From an uncultured Bacillota bacterium (lineage in GTDB: Bacteria > Bacillota > Clostridia > Lachnospirales > Lachnospiraceae), in assembly GCA_905200905.1 (NCBI GenBank), contig CAJKMA010000095.1:1-7682 (forward strand): 7,682 bases of DNA, in the 5' to 3' direction. Below the pieces are notes generated by a model. It was not told the origin of the DNA. It did no database searches and was given only the letters and a program-made list of their open reading frames with translations. Made by a program: the position numbers and the translations under genes. Below are positions 1-6,010 of this stretch, in pieces; the stretch's first letter is position 1, and every line of letters begins with the position of its first letter.

Positions 1-255
1 TTTATACTGCTCGGCATATTTGATGATTTCTGCAAGGTCTTTCATGCGATGTTCCAGTTTCACAGCACTCTGTTTGGCAGATTTTCCGACTTCGGTTTTT
101 ACAGTAATCTGATGCTTCAGATTGGAGAGAGAACCAACTTCATTATAGCTTTGTGCAGCAAGCTTCAAATTCTCGATAGTTGCCCATTGCTGGAGTCCGG
201 GACTGTTTTGGAATTTTTCATCCGAGGTATCAATGAGCCTGCGGGCAGAGTAGTC
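1..255 (-). pseudogene. Relaxase continuation, out of frame, cut by window edge
   Basis: Reading the minus strand in the frame whose codons end at base 1 gives an uninterrupted protein starting DYSARRLIDTSDEKFQNSPG. It continues through a helical, Lys/Glu-rich stretch ending EIIKYAEQYK at the window edge. This is the conserved segment that follows the nuclease domain in this relaxase family, so it belongs to the same gene as the entry at 165-1037 but is shifted by -1. The shift is at the six-T run at 256-261 (six A on the coding strand): seven A would join the two frames exactly. It may be a real one-base deletion, an assembly or read error in a homopolymer, or slippage on A AAA AAG. The gene continues beyond the left edge. 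Confidence 0.85.
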
Positions 256-1037
256 TTTTTTGGAATAACAGATTTTCGCTCTCGCTTTATTTCGATGCGT
301 TCCCAGATACGTTCCTTTGTGTATTCCTTACCAAGCGATTTCATACTGCCACGGACAAAACGTTCTTTATCCAGAGGACGGAAAGAGATGTATTTGGCAG
401 CACTTTCTTCAAAAGATTCCCCTTTAATTTCATATCCTTTGGCTCTCATTAAAAGTAAGAAATCTTCGTATGTGGAAGCTGACTTGATGCAAAAATTGAT
501 GTCTCTTCTAAGCTGGGTTTTCCAAGTAGAGCCATTCTGCTCAGACTGCCATTCTTTATATTTTTTACCACGTTCACCACCCGGAATGATGATGGAAAGG
601 TTATGCTCTTTGCATAGTTCATCACTTAGTTTCCGAATGTGGTAATACGACTGTTTGCAGTCGTGATATTTGTTATGCTCGATGTTATCAGCAGCACAAA
701 ATATGATGTGATTATGAATATGTCCTTTATCAATGTGTGTGGTGAGAACATACGAATATTTCCCTTCTAAAACCTTGCCAGCAAGTTCTTTTCCAATGCG
801 GTGAGCTTCCTCATAACTGACTTCTCCCGGAGCAAAAGCCTGTATCAGATGATAGGCTTTGTTGGGACTGTTCTCTCTGCAATGGTCAAGGGTGTACTTA
901 AAGTCAATCGCTGCTGTTTCTGGCGAACACACATAAGATGAAACATAGATTTGCTCATCTGTTTTGTCGAGATTGCAGATGTAATCTATTGCTTTATCAA
1001 CGGTTGCTTTGATAGCATGGATTTTTGTGTATGCCAT
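165..1037 (-). CDS. MOBP-type relaxase, N-terminal part; frame broken
   Basis: This is a DNA relaxase that would nick oriT and lead the transferred strand during conjugation. The N-terminal nuclease domain spans about residues 1-250. It has a candidate catalytic tyrosine at Y19 (in AIDYICN) and the metal-binding histidine cluster HIDKGHIHNH at residues 101-110 (H106, H108, H110). Further family motifs are the AYHLIQAFAPGEVS and YHIRKLSDELC stretches. The ATG lies inside mobC (52-base overlap). An AAAGGAG sits 14 bases upstream, longer than ideal, so translational coupling to mobC is likely. Family resemblance is intact up to VIPKK (residues 257-261). The remaining 29 residues (TTLPAG to the stop) do not look like the family, because the true continuation lies in the -1 frame (see the entry at 1-255). 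The family resembles relaxases of Tn1549-like elements. The product as read is a truncated relaxase that keeps its nuclease domain. Confidence 0.9.
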   Translation of the reverse strand: MAYTKIHAIKATVDKAIDYICNLDKTDEQIYVSSYVCSPETAAIDFKYTLDHCRENSPNKAYHLIQAFAPGEVSYEEAHRIGKELAGKVLEGKYSYVLTTHIDKGHIHNHIIFCAADNIEHNKYHDCKQSYYHIRKLSDELCKEHNLSIIIPGGERGKKYKEWQSEQNGSTWKTQLRRDINFCIKSASTYEDFLLLMRAKGYEIKGESFEESAAKYISFRPLDKERFVRGSMKSLGKEYTKERIWERIEIKRERKSVIPKKTTLPAGSLIPRMKNSKTVPDSSNGQLSRI

Positions 1038-1327
1038 ACTTTATTCATCAACTCCTTTACTTCATTCATATCGTCCTGATAGATGTTTCCGGTACTGTTT
1101 ACCCGCTTTGCAATCTGGTTCAGACTGGAACTGATTCGTCCAAGCTCTGTATTATAATTTCGCAGATAACTGTAATCGACATCATACACATATCCATATA
1201 AGACCAGCTTGCGTAAGAAAGCTGACATGCTTTTCATGCCAGATGCTTTGAACTTGGTATTGAGAATGTATTGCTCATCATCACTGAGATAAAATTGCAC
1301 CGGATTAGTGCGGTTTCGTTTTGCCAT
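986..1327 (-). CDS. mobC: MobC-family relaxosome accessory protein
   Basis: This small protein of 113 residues belongs to the bacterial mobilization MobC family, which binds oriT DNA and helps the relaxase to load. The N-terminal half reads as a ribbon-helix-helix fold: a beta strand around NPVQFYLSDDE (residues 8-18), a helix to about residue 28, then the MSAFLRKLVLYG helix (residues 34-45). The C-terminal half (about 55-100) is helical and carries the family pattern NTELGRISSSLNQIAKRVN. The ATG is supported by AAAGGA 9 bases upstream. Its last 52 bases overlap the relaxase start, the usual arrangement for this pair. A promoter at 1440-1468 and a terminator-like leader hairpin at 1357-1394 lie upstream. 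Confidence 0.92.
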   Translation of the reverse strand: MAKRNRTNPVQFYLSDDEQYILNTKFKASGMKSMSAFLRKLVLYGYVYDVDYSYLRNYNTELGRISSSLNQIAKRVNSTGNIYQDDMNEVKELMNKVWHTQKSMLSKQPLIKQ

Positions 1328-1356
1328 TGTGCCACGTCCTTTCTAAATTTGGGTAC

Positions 1357-1394
1357 AAAAAAACTGCTGTAAAATGTTCGATTTTTACAACAGT
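1357..1394 (-). terminator. Terminator-like hairpin in the mobC leader (attenuator candidate)
   Basis: Read on the minus strand, ACTGTTGTAAAA (1394-1383) pairs with TTTTACAGCAGT (1374-1363) over 12 pairs with one G-U, around an 8-base loop. At least six T follow at 1362-1357. The shape is that of an intrinsic terminator. It stands between the mobC promoter and the mobC start, 30 bases before the ATG, so it would cut off the mobilization transcript unless overridden. It could instead stop transcription entering from the oriT side, or be an oriT-associated inverted repeat. Confidence 0.6.
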
Positions 1395-1439
1395 CTGTTT
1401 CGTGTTTTATTCAATTTTGGGTGTAATTACCCATAGCAA

Positions 1440-1468
1440 ATTGTAGCAAAAACGGCAGGAAAGGTCAA
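1440..1468 (-). promoter_or_regulatory. Sigma-A promoter for mobC-relaxase
   Basis: On the minus strand, -35 TTGACC (1468-1463), a 17-base spacer, then -10 TACAAT (1445-1440) preceded by TG one base before (extended -10). The predicted start is near 1433, giving a leader of about 105 bases before mobC. A short direct repeat TAGCAAA at 1434-1440 and 1444-1450 (10-base period) straddles the -10. An inverted repeat TGGGT/ACCCA at 1418-1433 covers the first bases of the transcript. Both are possible sites for MobC or another regulator. Confidence 0.6.
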
Positions 1469-1518
1469 TGCATTTCGACGGTAAAATGAAGAATAACCGA
1501 GGAAAAATCGAGAGAGGG

Positions 1519-1650
1519 TTAGGGATACTTCCCTATGGAAATTCGACCACACAGACGATAGGAAAGTGTGGGGGATTTCGCCTGTGTCATGACACAGGCA
1601 GTGCTTGCTATGAGTGTTACCGACACTCCCGGAGGGTGTGTCGGTATTTT
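1519..1650. other. Inverted-repeat cluster, candidate oriT region
   Basis: This lies in the 640-base gap upstream of mobC, the usual place for oriT in MobC/MOBP elements. Four structures follow one another. TAGGGA/TCCCTA is at 1520-1535 with a 4-base loop. GAAAT plus CCACAC (1538-1552) pairs with GTGTGG plus ATTTC (1566-1579) across a small internal loop. A perfect 20-base palindrome built on CCTGTGTCATGACACAGG is at 1580-1599. A 13-base-arm hairpin TACCGACACTCCC/GGGTGTGTCGGTA is at 1618-1646 with one mismatch and loop GGA, followed by TTTT. No nick site can be assigned from sequence alone. The rest of the gap holds the mobC promoter and leader on one side and AT-rich sequence leading to the sigma gene on the other. 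Confidence 0.5.
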
Positions 1651-1683
1651 AATGTAGGTGAAAAAAGGTGGTGGATATTCTTT

Positions 1684-1713
1684 TTGAATGATAAGAACAG
1701 GATACAGTATAAT
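1684..1713 (+). promoter_or_regulatory. Candidate sigma-A promoter upstream of the ECF operon
   Basis: TTGAAT at 1684-1689, an 18-base spacer, and a perfect TATAAT at 1708-1713 on the plus strand. If used, transcription would start near 1720 and run through about 245 bases of AT-rich leader into the sigma gene at 1967. A second, sigma-specific promoter nearer the gene (around 1905-1940, where TTATTATATATATA occurs) would be expected for an autoregulated ECF factor, but no convincing -35/-10 pair is visible there. Confidence 0.4.
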
Positions 1714-1816
1714 GACCAGTGCAAGAAGTGTGTGTATGAATGTAAGCAGAGTTTCCGGTGCAGGATTGTGTGGTGTGGGAAGTATTACTCTAAGCGGAGA
1801 AAAAGGTAGTATTTGA
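1688..1816 (+). CDS. Possible 42-residue Ser/Gly/Cys-rich peptide
   Basis: This open frame starts at ATG 1688 (MIRTGYSIMTS...) and ends ...GSITLSGEKGSI. It contains two cysteines, about ten Ser/Thr and many glycines, loosely like a bacteriocin or modified-peptide precursor. Support is weak. The nearest purine-rich site (AAAAAAGGTGG) is about 18 bases upstream. A perfect TATAAT overlaps the frame, suggesting promoter DNA instead. No peptide-modifying enzyme is seen in the window. It could equally be chance. It is kept because it sits directly before an ABC/carboxypeptidase operon of the kind that can protect against such peptides. Confidence 0.2.
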   Translation: MIRTGYSIMTSARSVCMNVSRVSGAGLCGVGSITLSGEKGSI

Positions 1817-1966
1817 TTTATTTGATATTTCTGAAAGGGGTTGAGATAAAATATTGGTTTAATAGTTTAATTCGTTTTAAGAAAAAATGAGGAATCTTTT
1901 AATCATTTTAAGTGCATAACCCGTTATTATATATATACAGATATTCAATGGAAAGGAGTCTGATGC

Positions 1967-2485
1967 GTGTTGAGTGATGACGAATTAGTGGAACAGATTC
2001 TACTTGGAAATGAAAATGTAGCAGAAGAATTGATAAAACGCTATTATACATCTATTTTACGTTACTGTAGGTGGCATTGCTCTAATCTGGAAAAAGCAGA
2101 AGACCTGACTCAGGAAACATTTTTGAAGTTGTTTAAGAATTTATCCGGATATAAAGGGAAAAAGAAATTTAAGGCTTATCTATACACAATTGCAAATCAT
2201 TTATGTATTGATGAAAGTAGGAAGGTTGAGTTTTATCCATTAGAAGATGAAGAAAATATAGTGCATGAGTATAACGATATAGTTCGGCTAGAGGATAGGG
2301 CAGAGATAAGCTATTTTTTGAATTTTTTATCATCAGAACAAAGGGAAGCAGTCATTCTACGCTTTGGAGAACAACTTAGTTTTGGAGAGATTGCAAAAGT
2401 GATGGGATGCAATATGCGAACAGCACAAAGCAGAGTTCGTAATGCTTTAAAAATTATGAGAAAGGAGCAGGAAAATGAAAGATAA
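1967..2485 (+). CDS. ECF-type RNA polymerase sigma factor
   Basis: This sigma-70 family protein of the extracytoplasmic-function type, 172 residues, directs RNA polymerase to a small regulon. Region 2 covers about residues 18-86, with the core-binding and -10 recognition stretch AEDLTQETFLKLFKNLSGYK followed by YLYTIANHLCIDESRK. Region 4 covers about 115-166, with the helix-turn-helix LSFGEIAKVMGCNMRTAQSRVRN reading the -35. Region 3 is absent, as expected. The GTG start is chosen because AAAGGAG (1952-1958) lies 8 bases before it; TTG at 1970 is the alternative. The last 11 bases overlap the next gene, whose product is the natural candidate for its anti-sigma partner. It heads a run of six same-strand genes and probably controls them, though its target promoter cannot be identified here. 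Confidence 0.93.
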   Translation: MLSDDELVEQILLGNENVAEELIKRYYTSILRYCRWHCSNLEKAEDLTQETFLKLFKNLSGYKGKKKFKAYLYTIANHLCIDESRKVEFYPLEDEENIVHEYNDIVRLEDRAEISYFLNFLSSEQREAVILRFGEQLSFGEIAKVMGCNMRTAQSRVRNALKIMRKEQENER

Positions 2486-3236
2486 AAAGTTGAAGGGATA
2501 TTTACAGCAATCTTTAGGAGAGGAAGTACAGCCTAAAAGATTAGAGGAAACGATTAAGCTTTGCACTGAAATTGTACGGGAACAGGAAGTGACTAGGGCA
2601 GAACCGAGGACAGGTTTCTTTCACTATCTTTCAGATGTATTTCGCTTTGAAGGTATTCCAATATTTGGTTTGCAGGCAGTAACGTTATTTATAGTTTGTT
2701 TAACAATTGCCAGCATTGCAGACGTGCCAAAGAATATACCAATTTTTATGCCGCTGTTTGTATTGGCTATCATACCAGCAATTTTTAAAAGCCAGTATTA
2801 TGGAATGAGCGAGATTGAAGCGGTAACAAGAGCTTCTGGTGCCCAAATCACGTTAGCAAAGCTGGTTTTGGCTGGGGCTGCTAATTTGGTGTGTATAACA
2901 ATTCTTTTGTGTATGGAAGTTTATTTGCAAAATTCTTATAAAGAGATTGGACAGATGGTTCTATACTGCCTGGTTCCGTACTTAGTGTGTATGGTTGCGT
3001 TGCTACGTTTGATCCGTTTGCAAAAGAAACAGAGTTTACAGATATGTGCGATTGTAATGCTGGGTTCCTGCATTTGTTGGGGGATGTCAGCAAGAATATT
3101 GCCATGGTTATATGAAACATCAGCAGTGGGGGTGTGGATTGTTACATTTTTGATTTTTGCTATGTTCTTTATAAATGAAATCCATTATATTGCAGAGATG
3201 AGAAAGGAAGGAAAAATGTATGGAATTGTCGCTTGA
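2475..3236 (+). CDS. Six-pass membrane protein, possible anti-sigma factor
   Basis: 253 residues. The first 60 or so are hydrophilic and charged (KDKKLKGYLQQSLGEEVQPK..., then RFEGIPIFG), followed by about six membrane segments near 64-82, 88-104, 128-149, 160-181, 187-205 and 216-237. No conserved domain is recognised with certainty. The position right after an ECF sigma gene (11-base overlap, AAAGGAG 7 bases upstream of the ATG) and the cytoplasmic N-terminal region followed by membrane segments suggest a membrane anti-sigma factor. No zinc-type H-x3-C-x2-C motif is visible. The stretch MSEIEAVTRASGAQITLAKL resembles pieces of ABC-2 type permeases, so it may instead be a second transmembrane partner for the ATPase encoded next. 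Its last 17 bases overlap that gene, implying translational coupling. Confidence 0.8.
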   Translation: MKDKKLKGYLQQSLGEEVQPKRLEETIKLCTEIVREQEVTRAEPRTGFFHYLSDVFRFEGIPIFGLQAVTLFIVCLTIASIADVPKNIPIFMPLFVLAIIPAIFKSQYYGMSEIEAVTRASGAQITLAKLVLAGAANLVCITILLCMEVYLQNSYKEIGQMVLYCLVPYLVCMVALLRLIRLQKKQSLQICAIVMLGSCICWGMSARILPWLYETSAVGVWIVTFLIFAMFFINEIHYIAEMRKEGKMYGIVA

Positions 3237-4095
3237 TCGTTTAACAAAACAGTATGGCAGGAAAATAGCGGTAGATTGTGTTAGTGCAACCTTAAAGCCG
3301 GGAGTATATGGTCTTTTGGGGGCTAACGGTGCAGGTAAAACAACATTGATGCGTATGCTATGTGCTGTTTTGGAGTCAACCTCAGGGGAGGTATTGCTGG
3401 ATGGAAAAGAAGTAACTTCGATGGGGGCAGATTACCGGAATGTGTTGGGTTATTTACCACAGGATTTTGGATATTATCCAAATTATACTGCGGTGGAGTT
3501 CTTAATGTATATTGCAGCACTGAAAGGAATACCGAAGAATGTTGCAAAAAAACGTGTGACTGAATTGTTGGAAGTGGTTGATTTAAGCCATGTGGCAAAC
3601 AAAAAAGTAAAAACTTTTTCCGGTGGTATGAAACAAAGAGTAGGAATTGCACAGGCGTTACTTAATAATCCGAAAATTTTGATTTTGGATGAGCCGACTG
3701 CAGGACTTGATCCAAAAGAGCGTGTCCGTTTTCGTAATCTGCTCTCAGAGTATGCAGGCGATAAAATTGTAATTCTTTCCACACATATTGTATCGGATAT
3801 AGAAGCAATAGCAGATGAAGTGCTATTGATGAAAAAAGGAAAATTTGTATTGCAGGGTACGGTTCCTGAGTTGATTCACAAGGCAAATGGTAAGGTTTGG
3901 GAGCTTTCTGTTTCTCCACAAGAAGCTAGACAATGGCAGACAAAAACAACGGTTGCTAATTTACGGCACGAAGGAAAAGAAATTATATTGCGTATTATTT
4001 CAGACAATATGCCTAGTGAGCGAGCGGTGCCTTGTGAAGCTACATTGGAAGATCTTTATTTATTTTATTTTCCCACAGAGGAAGGAGTGAAATAG
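3220..4095 (+). CDS. ABC transporter ATP-binding protein
   Basis: Cytoplasmic ATPase subunit of an ABC exporter, 291 residues, complete. Walker A is GANGAGKTT (34-42), the Q-loop glutamine is Q81 in LPQDFGYYP, the signature is FSGGMKQR (133-140), Walker B with catalytic Glu is ILILDEPTAGLDP (153-165), and the H-loop is STHIV with H189. The C-terminal 80 residues form the variable tail seen in drug and lantibiotic-type exporters of the CcmA/BcrA group. Start ATG 3220 is preceded by GGAAGGA 8 bases upstream. The gene overlaps the membrane protein gene before it by 17 bases and ends one base before the permease gene, so the three are surely co-translated. The exported or expelled substrate is unknown; antimicrobial peptide or bacitracin-like defence is inferred from context only. 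Confidence 0.95.
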   Translation: MELSLDRLTKQYGRKIAVDCVSATLKPGVYGLLGANGAGKTTLMRMLCAVLESTSGEVLLDGKEVTSMGADYRNVLGYLPQDFGYYPNYTAVEFLMYIAALKGIPKNVAKKRVTELLEVVDLSHVANKKVKTFSGGMKQRVGIAQALLNNPKILILDEPTAGLDPKERVRFRNLLSEYAGDKIVILSTHIVSDIEAIADEVLLMKKGKFVLQGTVPELIHKANGKVWELSVSPQEARQWQTKTTVANLRHEGKEIILRIISDNMPSERAVPCEATLEDLYLFYFPTEEGVK

Positions 4096-4096
4096 A

Positions 4097-5308
4097 ATGG
4101 AACTATTTTGGTTAGAGCATAAAAAGTTATGGCGAAAGAAAATTGTTAAAATATGTGTGTTGTTGTGTTTTGTTTATTGTGTAATTTTTGGAAGTATACT
4201 TTCGTTTCAATGGTTCTGTTTTGGCAGTTCAGATGACTATACAAGTGCTTTTGGCAATAATTTTGATGGATATACAGTAATAAAGGATAGTCAGGGATAT
4301 GCACTTTCATTTGGTGGAGAATTGACGGATGAAACCTTGCAGCAAATAGTAAGTGATTATCAGCAAATGGAAGCTGACGGTATGGAGAAAGAACTGGAAA
4401 AGACAGACTGGCAGATAGTTAATAGTTGGCTCGGAACATTGTATCCGGAGCTTCGAGATACCAGTAATTATAAAACGATGATAAGCTATGTTGATCCGGA
4501 TAAGTTAACAGGCTTCTATGAAAGAAGACAGCAGGTGCTTGATGAGTTTTTGGAGGTCAATGGTCAGGTAGGAGCTGAAAAAGAGTATTTACATCAGATA
4601 GACGGAAAGGTAGAAAAACCATTTCATTATGAGTGGGTAGAAGGCTGGTCAACGATTCTTGGTAGTATGGTTGCGGATCTGGGAGTTGTGATGGCTTTGT
4701 TTCTCGGTATTGTTTTATCCTCTTTATTTGCTGGCGAATGGCATGATAATACAAGCACACTAGTATTGACGACTCGAAATGGTTGGGGGAAAATTGCTCT
4801 TGCCAAAATTCTTACTGGTTTAGCGTTTACAGTGGAGTTATTTGCATTACTTGCTGTTTCAAGTGTTATATCACAGTTGTTTTTTATGGGAACTGCCGGA
4901 TGGGATATGCCGATTCAGAATATCAAGCTGATTGCTGTTGCACCTATGAATATGCTGCAGGCAGAAATTTATGAATATGCTTTTGTACTGCTTGGAGCAA
5001 TAGGTTTTGCCGGAATTGTTATGTTTATATCAGCGGCTGTAAAAAATAATGTACTTACCTTACTGCTTAGTCTGACTGTTGTATATGGACCAATGATGAT
5101 TGCAGAATATCTTCCTTATGGGATGCAAAAAGCATTGGATTTAATACCATTGGTAGGAAGTTCAACAGATATTTTCAGAACTAATACTTTTAGTATTTTT
5201 GGGAAGCTTATCTGGTCACCATATCTACTTATTACAATTCCTGTCTTGATTGGTATTCTATGTATGCCATTCGCTATAAAGAGCTGGTCAAGAAGGATGA
5301 AGGCATAA
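4097..5308 (+). CDS. ABC-2 type transporter permease
   Basis: Membrane subunit partnering the ATPase encoded one base upstream; 403 residues. A short basic N-terminus (EHKKLWRKK) leads into membrane segment 1 (about 17-39). A hydrophilic region of about 145 residues follows (45-185), predicted outside the cell. Five more segments lie near 187-212, 235-262, 293-315, 317-335 and 373-394. The FAGEWHDNTSTLVLTTRNGWGKIALAKI stretch (211-238) after segment 2 is the typical ABC-2 coupling region (E...G...L.....R...AK). AGGAG of the upstream gene tail (GGAAGGAGTG) serves as ribosome binding site. The large external domain between segments 1 and 2 is common in permeases of this operon type and may touch the substrate or cell wall. 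It is not a BceB-type ten-segment permease. Confidence 0.9.
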   Translation: MELFWLEHKKLWRKKIVKICVLLCFVYCVIFGSILSFQWFCFGSSDDYTSAFGNNFDGYTVIKDSQGYALSFGGELTDETLQQIVSDYQQMEADGMEKELEKTDWQIVNSWLGTLYPELRDTSNYKTMISYVDPDKLTGFYERRQQVLDEFLEVNGQVGAEKEYLHQIDGKVEKPFHYEWVEGWSTILGSMVADLGVVMALFLGIVLSSLFAGEWHDNTSTLVLTTRNGWGKIALAKILTGLAFTVELFALLAVSSVISQLFFMGTAGWDMPIQNIKLIAVAPMNMLQAEIYEYAFVLLGAIGFAGIVMFISAAVKNNVLTLLLSLTVVYGPMMIAEYLPYGMQKALDLIPLVGSSTDIFRTNTFSIFGKLIWSPYLLITIPVLIGILCMPFAIKSWSRRMKA

Positions 5309-5345
5309 ATAACAATATGGCAAAGAAAAGAGATAAAAAAATAAG

Positions 5346-6002
5346 TTGCGAGGGAAATGGTTGAGAGGAATTATCATAGTTTACTTGTTTTTGATACTAT
5401 GTAATCTATTTCACGAATTTCCTTCAAGATTAGGGAATTTACATAGTATTCCGGTTTCGGAGGAGTGGTATTTAATTGTAGTAAACCGTTGGAATGAAAT
5501 ACCGGAAGATTATAGAGTGGAATTAACAGAATTATCGAATGGTCAAAAGGTGGATAGTAGGATATATCCGTATTTACAAGAAATGTTTGATGCAGCAAGG
5601 AAAGATGGAATATATCCGGTTGTTCGGGAAGGTTATCGAACTTATGAAGAACAGCAGAAAATATTAGATGATAAGATAAAGGCTTATATAAATGAAGGAT
5701 ATTCACAGTCAAGAGCAGAAAGAACTGCTAAGGAATGGGTAGCTTTGCCCGGAACAAGTGAACATCAATTAGGCATTGCAGTTGATATTAATGCTGATAA
5801 ATCAAAGAGCTCAAATGATGAGGTATATACGTGGCTTGCCGCAAATGCACATAATTATGGTTTCATATTACGGTACCCTCAAGGGAAACAGGAGATTACA
5901 GGGACAAGCTATGAGCCATGGCATTATCGATATGTAGGAGTAGATGCGGCACGAGAAATTTATGAAAGAGGAATATGTCTTGAAGAATATTTTGAGCAAT
6001 AG
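5346..6002 (+). CDS. VanY-like D-alanyl-D-alanine carboxypeptidase (peptidase M15)
   Basis: Zinc carboxypeptidase that removes the terminal D-Ala from peptidoglycan pentapeptide stems outside the membrane. The N-terminus has basic residues and a membrane anchor (GIIIVYLFLILCNLF, about 8-22). The catalytic domain spans about 70-205. Zinc ligands H140 and D147 are in SEHQLGIAVDIN; catalytic E190 and third ligand H193 are in EPWHYRY. GYRTYEEQQ (96-104) is also typical. All key residues are present, so the enzyme is probably active. The start is uncertain. TTG 5346 has no good ribosome binding site. TTG 5361 (skipping five residues) has GAGGG 6 bases upstream. ATG 5317 gives a basic leader that would join this frame only if one A were added in the run at 5335-5341. 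VanY enzymes lower the target for glycopeptides, but no VanH/A/X partner is seen, so glycopeptide resistance cannot be claimed. Confidence 0.9.
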   Translation: MRGKWLRGIIIVYLFLILCNLFHEFPSRLGNLHSIPVSEEWYLIVVNRWNEIPEDYRVELTELSNGQKVDSRIYPYLQEMFDAARKDGIYPVVREGYRTYEEQQKILDDKIKAYINEGYSQSRAERTAKEWVALPGTSEHQLGIAVDINADKSKSSNDEVYTWLAANAHNYGFILRYPQGKQEITGTSYEPWHYRYVGVDAAREIYERGICLEEYFEQ

Positions 6003-6010
6003 ATTGGGGA

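Noticed and set aside
49..645. A 198-codon plus-strand frame opposite the relaxase
   Set aside because: It lies wholly antisense to conserved relaxase sequence in both of its frames, has no ribosome binding site, and shows no recognisable domain.
1468..1809. A 113-codon plus-strand frame (MHFDGKMKNN...) covering the inverted-repeat region
   Set aside because: It runs through several perfect inverted repeats and two promoters, has an odd Cys/Trp/Arg/Lys-rich composition with no domain, and its AGGAAAGG site is too close to the ATG. Non-coding DNA explains the stretch better.
1887..1919. Ten-codon frame MRNLLIILSA upstream of the sigma gene
   Set aside because: No ribosome binding site, very short and AT-rich; chance is the simplest explanation.
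3323..3919. Several minus-strand and shifted frames inside the ABC ATPase gene
   Set aside because: They are antisense or out-of-frame to a gene with all ABC motifs intact, and none has a ribosome binding site or domain of its own.
5346..6002. Glycopeptide (vancomycin) resistance locus
   Set aside because: Only a VanY-like carboxypeptidase and a receiver-less winged-helix protein are present. No VanS kinase, VanH dehydrogenase, D-Ala-D-Lac ligase or VanX dipeptidase is in the window, so resistance cannot be claimed.
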